37,362 nucleotides of DNA, taken from the NCBI GenBank assembly GCA_013360745.1, contig JABWBA010000030.1, forward strand, positions 1 to 37,362, read 5' to 3'. The position numbers and the translations under genes were made by a program. This document shows, piece by piece, positions 16,876-24,396 of this stretch. The stretch's first letter is position 1. The number at the start of each line of letters is the position of its first letter. Source of the DNA: Chthonomonadales bacterium. GTDB lineage: Bacteria; Armatimonadota; Chthonomonadetes; Chthonomonadales; CAJBBX01. The notes under the pieces are model-generated. The model made no database searches. It was not told where the DNA came from and saw only the letters and a program-made list of their open reading frames with translations.

Positions 16876-17940
16876 TCAATCGGAGAGAGCCTCCTCATAG
16901 CCGTACGATCGAGTATGGGCGTCCTCCAGATAGCGAGCGAGCAGCGTCGCCGCAGCGTCGATATCGCTGACCGCCGCCATTTCGTTGACCGAGTGCACGT
17001 AACGGCATGGGATCGAGAGAGTGAAGCTGGGCACTCCGCTGCGGGAACGCTGGATTGCTCCGGCATCGGTGCCGCCTCGCTGTAGTATCTCCAGTTGGTG
17101 CGGGATCTCATGCCTCTCGGCGACATCGCGGAAGTGGCGCACGAGTTTCGGATTACACAGGAGCGAGCTATCCATGATCTTGATCGCAGCTCCCTTACCG
17201 AGTTCGGTCACCCGGTTTTGCTCCTCGCCTCCGGGGTAGTCGTTCGCGAGCGTTACATCGATGGCAATCCCGACATCGGGTTTGAGATCGTACGCCGAGG
17301 TGGTGGCGCCCCGGAGCCCGACTTCTTCCTGACAGGTGGCGACTGCCAGGATATCGCACTGGTGCTCGCCCAACAACCTGAGTGCGGCGATCATCACGTA
17401 GACGGCGACCCGTGCATCGAGCGTCTTACTCAGAACGTTCTTGCCGACGAGCTCCGCGGTCCGAGCCATCGTCACAGGATCACCGATCTCAATCTGTTGC
17501 TTAACCTCATCGCACGGCATGCCGAGATCGACGAAGAACTCATCGATCTTCGGTGATCGTGCGGCGTCTTCCGGACTCAGCATATGGATCGGTTTCGCTA
17601 CGGGCATGAGCGCGCCAAGGAGTGTGCTCCCCTGCGAGCCGTGCACATAGACCCGCTGGGCCATCATCGTGCGGGGATCCCAGCCACCGAGAGGATGGAT
17701 GCGAAGGAATCCGCGTTCGTCGATATGCTTCACCACGAAACCGATTTCATCCATATGCGCGGCAAGCATGACACGAGGGCCACCGGATCCCCGTTTGACA
17801 CCGATCAGGTTGCCCATCGCATCCGTAGTGACCTCGTCTACCAGACCCCGCAACTCGGCAGCGACGAGCCTTCGCATCGCCTCCTCTCGACCAGGCACTC
17901 CTGGCGTCTCGCAGATCCTCTTGAGAAGATCAAAGTCCAC
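16876..17940 (-). CDS. M42-family dinuclear-metal aminopeptidase
   Basis: A 354-residue aminopeptidase of the FrvX/PepA(M42) type, expected to cut single residues from peptide N-termini as a large tetrahedral cytoplasmic assembly. Metal-site motifs are visible: AHMDEIGF (His62), DAR at 176-178 with Asp176, CQEEVG (Glu205, Glu206), AIDVT (Asp228) and YVHSVNE (His316). The usual D-N/D-R triad middle residue is Ala. I chose GTG 17940 because AAGGAG stands 7 bases before it and the protein then starts, as family members do, with DFDLLKRICETPG. The longer frame to 18021 lacks this. No signal peptide. Confidence 0.94.
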   Translation of the reverse strand: MDFDLLKRICETPGVPGREEAMRRLVAAELRGLVDEVTTDAMGNLIGVKRGSGGPRVMLAAHMDEIGFVVKHIDERGFLRIHPLGGWDPRTMMAQRVYVHGSQGSTLLGALMPVAKPIHMLSPEDAARSPKIDEFFVDLGMPCDEVKQQIEIGDPVTMARTAELVGKNVLSKTLDARVAVYVMIAALRLLGEHQCDILAVATCQEEVGLRGATTSAYDLKPDVGIAIDVTLANDYPGGEEQNRVTELGKGAAIKIMDSSLLCNPKLVRHFRDVAERHEIPHQLEILQRGGTDAGAIQRSRSGVPSFTLSIPCRYVHSVNEMAAVSDIDAAATLLARYLEDAHTRSYGYEEALSD

Positions 17941-18252
17941 GTTCTCACTCCTTGTTTCGTTCGAGCTCTCCGCGCGACGAACGATCGTTGCCGCCGCTAG
18001 CTCTTGATAAGTAAACCACACACCAATGTCGTGGCGCCCGTGGGCGTGATCCTTACGGATAACGACGGCTGCGATTGCGGCTAGATAGAGGAAATCGCAG
18101 CATTGTGTCGAAAGAACAGCCGATTGTAGTCGTTCTCATATCTGATGCGAAGGCGCGACTATTGACGTCCCGCGATGACGCCAGATTATACACACGCTAC
18201 CGTACCCGGACAAGCCGGTAACCGTCGCGGGTTCCGATCGTGGAGGGTCCCC
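17941..18252. other. 312-bp divergent intergenic region
   Basis: Between the M42 peptidase (minus) and the GH-like-10 gene (plus). It holds a 9-bp stem hairpin (18068-18101) and a possible plus-strand promoter: TTGACG at 18162-18167 with TATACA at 18187-18192, 19 bases apart, a rather wide spacer. A reading frame runs through part of it in the peptidase frame but has no start signal. Nothing else gene-like was seen. Confidence 0.6.
18068..18101. repeat. 9-bp perfect inverted repeat with 16-base loop
   Basis: GCTGCGATT at 18068-18076 pairs with AATCGCAGC at 18093-18101. It sits between divergent genes, 127 bases before the M42 start and 151 bases before the GH-like-10 start. There is no U-run on either side. 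It could be an operator or an mRNA leader hairpin. Confidence 0.5.
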
Positions 18253-20424
18253 ATGCTCGTACGAGCCCTTGCGCTGTTCATGCTGTTGGTGGTTACGGCG
18301 CCGATTAGATCAGGCGCCCAGGAGCTCCGCGCCTTCTGGGCTGATGCGTTCAATCCGGCGATCAAGAGCCGAGGGGAGATCGACGACCTGCTGCGTCGAC
18401 TGCGAAGCGCCAACTGCAATGCGGTATTCGTACAGGTCCGAAAGAGCGGTGACGCCTATTACGAATCCCGTTACGAGCCGTGGGCGGCGGATAATCCCGA
18501 GAGATTCGACGGACTCCGGTATCTCATACAGGCGGCCCATTCGGGTACGCCCCGAATCCAGGTCCATGCCTGGATCAACACCTGTGCCGTGGGCCGCAGT
18601 CACGGCAATCCATGGCACGTCGCGATACGGCGGCCGGATTGGCTCAGTCTGTCGGACAAGGGCGAAGAGTACGACGGCGAGGCGACCAAGATCGACCCGG
18701 GGCACCCGGAAGCCGCCGACCATACCTTCCGCATATACATGGACGTTCTGCGACATTACGATGTCGACGGAATCCACTTTGACTTCGTACGATATGGCGG
18801 CGCTAACTGGGGATACAACCCCGTCAGTGTGGCTCGGTTCAATAACGCCTATGGCCGACAGGGCAACCCTCCACCCGCCGATCCGCAGTGGCAGCAATGG
18901 CGTCGGGATCAGGTAACAGCCCTGGTTCGGAAGGTGTACGTGATGGCCTCCTCGATGAAACGGCCCGTTGCGGTCTCGGCGGCTACGATCACCTGGGGGA
19001 AGGGGCCTGAGAATCTGGACGAGTGGAAGACGAAGTCAGCGCCGATGACCCGGGTGTTTCAGGACTGGCGGGCGTGGATGGAAGAGGGGATCATCGACCT
19101 GAACTGTTTAATGTCCTACTACTCGGAGGCCAAACACGCGGACTGGTATCGTCTCTGGATTGATTGGGCAAAGGACCATCAATATCGGCGCTACGCGATT
19201 CCCAGCAGCGGTTCATGGTTGAACACGATCCCCGAAGTGCAGAAGCAGATTGCAGCGATCCGGGCTCCCTCCCGCCGGGGCAATCGGGCTCGAGGCGTGC
19301 TCTTGTACTGCTATGCAGAGACCAATCGTTCGGCAGGCGGTAAGGAGGAGCGCTATAACGAAGCGTTCTATAGCGGACTCGCGGGCACAGGCGCCGCGCC
19401 CGGTCCATTCGCTAAGCCCGCCGAGGCGCCCATTCTCCAGTGGAAGACCAACCAGAACACCGGTAATGTACAGGGATTCGTGCTGGACTCCGTCTCGCTT
19501 CGACCGATCGACGGAGCGATCGTTGCGCTCCATGGCGCGGTGAAGCGTGCTGTTCGTACCGATGGTACTGGCTACTACGCGTTCGTCGACGTCCCAAAGG
19601 GCTCAGTCACGCTGACGTTCAGCGGTCGCGGTTACAGCCCACAACGTGCGGGGCTGATCGTCAAAGGCGGGACCACGGTCGATCAGTGCGTGTATCTCGG
19701 TACCCCAGTGCAGAACGTCGGGAGTATGAACGCGCTTGCCAGACTCGGTGAGGGCGCGCCGGTTCAGCTCCGTTCTGTCCCGGTAGTCGGTGGTACGGAC
19801 TACTATATCGATCGGTTCTACGTCGTGTTGCCGGGCTCTGCCTGCGCCATACGGGTTGAACCCCAGACGGCTATGAGAATACCGCTCCAGGAAGGCGATC
19901 TGGTTTCGATCTCGGGTGCGGTCGGCGCACGGATGGGCGAGCGGTGTATAGAAAACGCAGTCGTTCGCTTAGTGGGTATGTCCATACCGACGAATCGATC
20001 GAGTTCGCAGTCCTTAACGGGCTCTGTTTCGGTACCGGATTCCAGGGTTATCCGTTCAGGACTCGTGCGTGTAGAAGGGGTCGTCCAGCAGGGAAACGAG
20101 CGGAGGGTCGTCTTGGACGGGCCCGTACCGATCGAGGTCGTATTGGCCGGCCGCAAACCGCCGGGTGTAGAAGATGACGCGATACCGATCCCGGCGCCTG
20201 CGGTCCTTAGTCGTGTCGCGGTAACGGGCATCGCCACTCTCCGGACCGACGGACCACGTACCGTCCTTGTTCTGCATCCAAGGACGCCTGAGGATCTCAT
20301 CGTTCTAGCAGGCCCTTCCGTTACCCGCTTACATAGGGCCGCCCGGATGGCGGCCGGTCCCTTTCGCGATAACCATCCTTTATCTTTTATGGAGAGGTAC
20401 GTATGGCCGTACAATGCGGAATAG
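18253..20424 (+). CDS. Exported glycosyl hydrolase-like 10 (DUF187) protein with accessory domains
   Basis: ATG 18253 has GGAGGG 5 bases upstream and begins a signal peptide (MLVRALALFMLLVVTAPIRSGAQ), giving 723 residues; an in-frame start at 18175 would not. The first 370 residues form the GHL10 TIM-barrel (ELRAFWADAFNPAIKS, AVFVQVRKSGDAYY, VHAWINTC, YDVDGIHFDFVRYGG). The family acts on or near peptidoglycan and other envelope sugars, but substrates are poorly known. A carboxypeptidase-regulatory-like beta domain follows (VQGFVLDSVSLRPIDGAIVA to about residue 490), then two OB-like beta modules (SIPVGTV-type strands such as DLVSISGAVGARM). It overlaps the NamZ gene by 22 bases, so the two are probably translated together. 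Confidence 0.85.
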   Translation: MLVRALALFMLLVVTAPIRSGAQELRAFWADAFNPAIKSRGEIDDLLRRLRSANCNAVFVQVRKSGDAYYESRYEPWAADNPERFDGLRYLIQAAHSGTPRIQVHAWINTCAVGRSHGNPWHVAIRRPDWLSLSDKGEEYDGEATKIDPGHPEAADHTFRIYMDVLRHYDVDGIHFDFVRYGGANWGYNPVSVARFNNAYGRQGNPPPADPQWQQWRRDQVTALVRKVYVMASSMKRPVAVSAATITWGKGPENLDEWKTKSAPMTRVFQDWRAWMEEGIIDLNCLMSYYSEAKHADWYRLWIDWAKDHQYRRYAIPSSGSWLNTIPEVQKQIAAIRAPSRRGNRARGVLLYCYAETNRSAGGKEERYNEAFYSGLAGTGAAPGPFAKPAEAPILQWKTNQNTGNVQGFVLDSVSLRPIDGAIVALHGAVKRAVRTDGTGYYAFVDVPKGSVTLTFSGRGYSPQRAGLIVKGGTTVDQCVYLGTPVQNVGSMNALARLGEGAPVQLRSVPVVGGTDYYIDRFYVVLPGSACAIRVEPQTAMRIPLQEGDLVSISGAVGARMGERCIENAVVRLVGMSIPTNRSSSQSLTGSVSVPDSRVIRSGLVRVEGVVQQGNERRVVLDGPVPIEVVLAGRKPPGVEDDAIPIPAPAVLSRVAVTGIATLRTDGPRTVLVLHPRTPEDLIVLAGPSVTRLHRAARMAAGPFRDNHPLSFMERYVWPYNAE

Positions 20425-21533
20425 ACGCACTCGTCGCTGACGGATATCGGCAGCTGCGCGGACAGCGGGTCGGGCTCGTAACGAATCACACCGGCCTCAC
20501 GGCGGATATGAGAAGCACGATCGATGTACTCCACACTGCGCCGGGGGTACAGCTCAAGGCTTTATTCGGACCCGAACACGGGATACGCGGTGATCGAGAC
20601 GAAAAGATCGCCGATTCCATAGATTCTGGTACGGGATTGCCCGTATACAGCCTGTATGGAGCATCGAACAGCCCGAGCGACGATGTCCTGAAGGATCTGG
20701 ACGCACTGGTTTTCGATATTCAGGATATCGGCTGCCGGTTCTACACCTATATCAGCACTATGGGTCATTGCCTGGAGGCCTGTGCGCGAGCCGGTATTCA
20801 TATGGTTATCCTCGATCGGCCCAATCCCATCAATGGAACGCTGATGGAAGGGCCGATCGCGGATGAGTCCGCTCTCTCCTTCGTCGGGTGGCACCCGATG
20901 CCGGTCCGCCACGGCATGACGGTAGGTGAGCTCGCCCGGATGTTCAACGTGGAGCGCAAGATCAACGCAGGGCTGATCGTCGTGCCGTGCGTTGGCTGGA
21001 AACGGAGCGATTATTTCGAGGAGCTCGGATTGGTTTGGACGAACCAATCCCCCAATATGCGATGCCTCAATCAGGCTGTGTTGTATCCGGGTATTGGCCT
21101 GTTGGAAACGACAAATCTGAGTGTAGGTCGGGGTACGGATACGCCGTTTGAGCACTTTGGCTCTCCATGGCTGGACTGCAAGAAGCTCGCCGATCAGCTG
21201 CAACGGCGACGCTTGCCGGGCGTTGCGTTTATTCCGCGCTACTTCACGCCCAACGGAAGTGTCTTCCAGGGCCAGCGTTGTGCGGGGATTAACGTTGCCA
21301 TCACGAATCGGTCGCAGTTTCGCCCGGTCCGAACGGGCATGGAGATCGCGTCCGCGATCCACCGCCTGCACCCGCAGGAGTGGATGGTCGATCGCTTCCA
21401 CCGTTTGCTCCTGAACGAAACGGCTCTCACCGCGCTCAAGGCGGGAATCGATCCCAAAGATATCGAACGTTCGTGGGCAGCGGGCCTGAAGGCCTTCCGC
21501 GGACGAAGAAGCTCATATTTGCTCTACGAATAG
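20403..21533 (+). CDS. namZ: DUF1343 / NamZ-type exo-beta-N-acetylmuramidase
   Basis: The 376-residue protein carries the DUF1343 (GH171) motifs: GQRVGLVTNHTG (20-31), FGPEHGIRGD (56-65), FDIQDIGCRFYTYISTM (about 98-114), DRPNPING, VRHGMTVGELA and GLLETTNLSVGRGT. Characterised members remove MurNAc from the non-reducing end of peptidoglycan fragments. GGAGAGG precedes ATG 20403, which lies inside the GH-like-10 gene. Unlike known secreted members there is no signal peptide, so it would act in the cytoplasm, unless exported otherwise. Its neighbours GHL10, AnmK and MurJ fit a wall turnover role. Confidence 0.92.
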   Translation: MAVQCGIDALVADGYRQLRGQRVGLVTNHTGLTADMRSTIDVLHTAPGVQLKALFGPEHGIRGDRDEKIADSIDSGTGLPVYSLYGASNSPSDDVLKDLDALVFDIQDIGCRFYTYISTMGHCLEACARAGIHMVILDRPNPINGTLMEGPIADESALSFVGWHPMPVRHGMTVGELARMFNVERKINAGLIVVPCVGWKRSDYFEELGLVWTNQSPNMRCLNQAVLYPGIGLLETTNLSVGRGTDTPFEHFGSPWLDCKKLADQLQRRRLPGVAFIPRYFTPNGSVFQGQRCAGINVAITNRSQFRPVRTGMEIASAIHRLHPQEWMVDRFHRLLLNETALTALKAGIDPKDIERSWAAGLKAFRGRRSSYLLYE

Positions 21534-21593
21534 GCCGCGAAGGAGAAGGAACCTTCGTAATCGGTCCGAATCTTCATACGTTCCTTCTCGGCC
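21533..21593 (+). repeat. Stem-loop just after namZ
   Basis: GAGAAGGAAC (21543-21552) pairs with GTTCCTTCTC (21580-21589), with a 27-base loop; GGCC at 21533-21536 and 21590-21593 add four more pairs across a bulge. It begins at the namZ stop codon. Lack of a U-run argues against a classic terminator, but it may end or protect the transcript. Confidence 0.5.
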
Positions 21594-21661
21594 AGAAGGA
21601 GCGAGCGCTAGAGTGTCGTATACGTCACTACATCCCAACCTCATGAAGGAGGAGGCGTTCG

Positions 21662-21799
21662 ATGGAAGCCTACTGTGTCAAGTGCAAGGCAAAGAAGGAG
21701 ATGGCGAACCCCACGGCGATAACGATGAAGAACGGCAAGCCTGCGACAACCGGTACCTGTGTCACCTGTGGTACCAAGATGTTCAAGATCGGCAAGTAG
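21662..21799 (+). CDS. DUF5679 small zinc-ribbon-like protein
   Basis: Only 45 residues. A start ATG at 21662 follows AAGGAGGAGG. Two CxxC pairs, YCVKCKAKKE near the N-terminus and CVTCGTKM near the C-terminus, flank the linker MANPTAITMKNGKPATTGT, and the protein ends FKIGK. The pattern is that of DUF5679, a short conserved family thought to fold as a rubredoxin-like or zinc-ribbon protein. Function is unknown. It lies 128 bases after namZ and before a gap with a large hairpin. It is too short to be found by usual length cut-offs. Confidence 0.85.
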   Translation: MEAYCVKCKAKKEMANPTAITMKNGKPATTGTCVTCGTKMFKIGK

Positions 21800-21868
21800 G
21801 CGCTCAGGTTCGCCGGTCGGGCGGTGCCCGACGATCCGATTCGTCTCCGTTACGACCCGGTAATGAAA

Positions 21869-21918
21869 CGACAGCAGGCGCAGTCACCGACGATAGGTTG
21901 ATCCTGCGCCTGCTGTCG
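21869..21918. repeat. 15-bp perfect stem-loop downstream of the DUF5679 gene
   Basis: CGACAGCAGGCGCAG (21869-21883) is exactly complementary to 21904-21918, with a 20-base loop. It is 70 bases beyond the DUF5679 stop and 79 bases ahead of the isomerase gene. The stem is very GC-rich and has no U-tract after it, so it may be a terminator needing Rho, an attenuator, or a binding site. Confidence 0.7.
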
Positions 21919-21996
21919 ATGCTTTCACGCTTTGCGGACCGCGAATCCTCATGGCAACCTATGGCCTTTTCCGTAGTGAGATAGGACGGAGCATCG

Positions 21997-22767
21997 ATGG
22001 CAGCGCCCAAGATTGCAATCCAACTGATCGTTTTCGGTGATCGAGTGCGAACCGACGTGGATGCCGTCCTGGCGGAGACGCGTGCGGCGGGCTTCAGTGC
22101 GATCGAGGCCGGTAATCTCATCGCAACCAATGGAGAAGGAACGGTCCGAGAGCTTATGAACCGCCATGAGATCTCTGTGTGTGGGGCGCACTTCGGATAT
22201 GGCGACTTCGCGGACCCAGGTCATCTGGCCACGAACACCGCCTATTGCCAAACACTCGGAATCCGGAACATGATATGCTCTGGAGTTGGGGATCCGACTA
22301 CCGCTGATGGATATATCGCCAGCGCCCGTCTATTCAACGAAGTCGGGGCCCGATTGCGGCAGAGCGGAATCGCGTTTCATTACCATAATCACGCGTGGGA
22401 GTTCACGGATCTCGGTGGTGTATGCGGCATGGACATCCTCGAGCAGGAGACCGATCCAGATCTCGTTCGGTTCAACGTCGACGTGTTCTGGGTGATGGTC
22501 GGAGGCCGATCACCGTCGGAGTTCATCCGACGCCATGCCGATCGGGCGACCTATTTCCATTTCAAGGACGGCCGCAGGCTTGCTGATGGCTCGGTTGAGT
22601 TCTGTGAGTTGGGGCAAGGCGAGGTCGATCTGATCGAGGCGGCGCATGCCGCGAGGGCGGCAGGTGCGGAATGGATCGTCGCGGAACAGGATCAGACCAG
22701 CTTGACACCGCTGCGCTCAGCGACGATCAGCGGCCAGTATCTATCCCAGAACCTGGCGTTCGGATAA
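21997..22767 (+). CDS. Sugar phosphate isomerase/epimerase-like TIM barrel protein
   Basis: A 256-residue protein of the xylose isomerase-like / AP-endonuclease 2 TIM-barrel superfamily. Diagnostic metal-site elements are the FHYHNHAWEF motif (about residues 127-136), NVDVFWVMVGG, YFHFKDG and the late WIVAEQDQT. Members act as ketose epimerases, inosose dehydratases or similar; a substrate cannot be given. There is no signal peptide. GGACGGAG lies 6 bases ahead of ATG 21997. It converges with an FmdB-type gene 53 bases away. Confidence 0.85.
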   Translation: MAAPKIAIQLIVFGDRVRTDVDAVLAETRAAGFSAIEAGNLIATNGEGTVRELMNRHEISVCGAHFGYGDFADPGHLATNTAYCQTLGIRNMICSGVGDPTTADGYIASARLFNEVGARLRQSGIAFHYHNHAWEFTDLGGVCGMDILEQETDPDLVRFNVDVFWVMVGGRSPSEFIRRHADRATYFHFKDGRRLADGSVEFCELGQGEVDLIEAAHAARAAGAEWIVAEQDQTSLTPLRSATISGQYLSQNLAFG

Positions 22768-22774
22768 GCCATCT

Positions 22775-22800
22775 GCCCATGCCGATCCTGTCGCATGGGC
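22775..22800. terminator. Possible bidirectional hairpin between convergent genes
   Basis: GCCCATGC (22775-22782) pairs with GCATGGGC (22793-22800), a perfect 8-bp stem with a 10-base loop, located between the ends of the isomerase gene and the FmdB-type gene. There is no U-run on either strand, so intrinsic termination is uncertain. Confidence 0.4.
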
Positions 22801-22820
22801 GAGTCGATTGGTAAAACCCG

Positions 22821-23099
22821 CTAGTCCGCTTTCGTCTCAACCGCGGCTGTCTCGCTCTTGGCCGGAGCCGATTCGCTCTTGGCGGCGGTGGTCTCCGCGG
22901 CCTTGCTCGTACTCGAATCTTTCGGTGCATAGTCGTTCACATGAAACCCGGGGCCTCGAAACACGATGCCCACCGGGAATATCCTGCGCCGCAACTGACC
23001 GCCACATCCCTCATGTTCCGTCAGCGGTTGATCCGTGATGCGTTGGGAGACCTCGAACTCCGCTCGACATTTCGTACATTCATAGCCGTACGTCGGCAC
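22821..23099 (-). CDS. FmdB/YrhK-type zinc ribbon protein
   Basis: The 92 residues begin PTYGYECTKCRAEFE and contain a second Cys around EGCGG, followed by RRIFPVGIVFRGPGFHVNDY, which is the standard FmdB-type putative regulatory zinc ribbon. The last 35 residues are a Lys/Ala/Ser/Glu-rich tail, low complexity. Start is GTG 23099, with GGAGGG 7 bases upstream. Function is not established; the first studied member is a formamidase operon regulator. It diverges from anmK. Confidence 0.88.
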   Translation of the reverse strand: MPTYGYECTKCRAEFEVSQRITDQPLTEHEGCGGQLRRRIFPVGIVFRGPGFHVNDYAPKDSSTSKAAETTAAKSESAPAKSETAAVETKAD

Positions 23100-23135
23100 C
23101 GTATCCCTCCAAGTTTATCTAGTACAATGCGAGCC

Positions 23136-23144
23136 ATTATAGCA
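23136..23144 (-). promoter_or_regulatory. Extended -10 element for the FmdB-type gene
   Basis: The minus strand reads TGCTATAAT, an extended -10 with a perfect TATAAT, about 37 bases before the GTG start. The -35 region at the correct distance is poor (TGGGAT), which is normal for extended -10 promoters. Confidence 0.55.
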
Positions 23145-23181
23145 GACCGATTCGCTCGATCCCAGGGAGGCCGCGCCTGCA

Positions 23182-24396
23182 GTGTATGTGATTGGTTTGA
23201 TGTCCGGCACGTCGGCCGACGGTGTCGACGCGGCTCTCATCGATATCAATGGCGCCGATCCGCCGTCGGTCCGGCTGATGGCGAGCGTCCATCATCCCTT
23301 TGCGACGGAGCTTCGGTACGAGATCCTCGCTGCCTGCGACCCCGGGAATGCAAGCGTCGACCGTCTCTGCGTGCTCCAGACCGCACTCGCGATAGTATAC
23401 GCGCGGGCGGTGCAGGATGTTTCGACCCAGGCGGGGCTGGATCTGAGAATGATCGATGCGATAGGATGCCATGGCCAGACCGTCTGGCATCAGCCAACGC
23501 CGGTACGGATCGGCGACACGGAGGTCCGGGGCACGCTGCAGCTGGCGTCACCCGCAACGCTCGCGGCGTTAACGGACGTTCCCGTAATCTCAGATTTTCG
23601 CACAGCAGATATGGCGGCGGGAGGGGAGGGGGCCCCCCTGGTGCCGTTCGCTGATTACATCCTCTTTTCCTGTGCGACGGAGACTCGAGCGATACAGAAC
23701 ATCGGTGGTATCGCGAACGTAACGTATCTGCCAAAGAACGGGCGAACTGAGGAGATCATCGCATTTGATACTGGCCCTGGCAACATGGTTATCGATGAAA
23801 CAGTCCGGGTTGTAACGGGCGGTTCGCGGACCTATGACGAGGGCGGCGATATGGCTTTCGCGGGCACCCCGGATCGCGAGCTGGTCGATACCTTGATGGA
23901 GCAGACGCCGTTTTTCCGGCGCTCGCCGCCCAAAAGCACTGGGCGCGAGGTCTTCGGCCGGTCCTTCGTTCACGATAGCTTCTTGCCCGCTTGTGCGAAG
24001 AGAACGCTGAACGACGTCGATTGTGTCGCTACCGCGACGTGGCTGACCGCGTGCAGCATTGCCGATGCGTACCGTCGATTTCTGCCATTGCTCCCGGATG
24101 TGATCATTTTCGGAGGCGGTGGAGCGCGGAACCGGAGGCTCATCGATATGCTCATGGCCGCGCTCCCGGGAGTGCGCATGGCCCGACATCAAGACTACGG
24201 TATCCCGGATGAGGCGAAAGAAGCGATGGCCTTCGGTATCCTTGCGCACGCTACCATCATGGGACGACCGTCCAATATCCCGAGCGCCACCGGCGCACGT
24301 TATCCGGCCATTCTGGGATCACTGACCCCGTCTCCCTCTCAACCAGTATTCCCTTGGGCGGGACGGAGCTGTACGAACAGGACCACGAATGTCTAA
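23182..24396 (+). CDS. anmK: Anhydro-N-acetylmuramic acid kinase
   Basis: Phosphorylates 1,6-anhydro-MurNAc to MurNAc-6-phosphate in cell-wall recycling. The 404-residue protein begins YVIGLMSGTSADGVDAALID, the phosphate-binding motif of the hexokinase-like AnmK family, and later has CHGQTVWHQP, NIGGIANVTYLP, FDTGPGNMVID and FGGGGARN. Start is GTG 23182 after GGGAGG. Its C-terminal end (PVFPWAGRSCTNRTTNV) looks longer than usual. The stop overlaps the murJ start by 8 bases, so the two are coupled. No murQ or ampG is seen in the window. Confidence 0.95.
   Translation: MYVIGLMSGTSADGVDAALIDINGADPPSVRLMASVHHPFATELRYEILAACDPGNASVDRLCVLQTALAIVYARAVQDVSTQAGLDLRMIDAIGCHGQTVWHQPTPVRIGDTEVRGTLQLASPATLAALTDVPVISDFRTADMAAGGEGAPLVPFADYILFSCATETRAIQNIGGIANVTYLPKNGRTEEIIAFDTGPGNMVIDETVRVVTGGSRTYDEGGDMAFAGTPDRELVDTLMEQTPFFRRSPPKSTGREVFGRSFVHDSFLPACAKRTLNDVDCVATATWLTACSIADAYRRFLPLLPDVIIFGGGGARNRRLIDMLMAALPGVRMARHQDYGIPDEAKEAMAFGILAHATIMGRPSNIPSATGARYPAILGSLTPSPSQPVFPWAGRSCTNRTTNV

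Noticed and set aside
20562-21401. A 279-residue minus-strand frame under namZ
   Set aside because: Antisense to a strongly conserved protein; composition and lack of SD show a shadow.
23590-24249. A 219-residue minus-strand frame under anmK
   Set aside because: Shadow of a clearly conserved kinase; no homologous motif seen.
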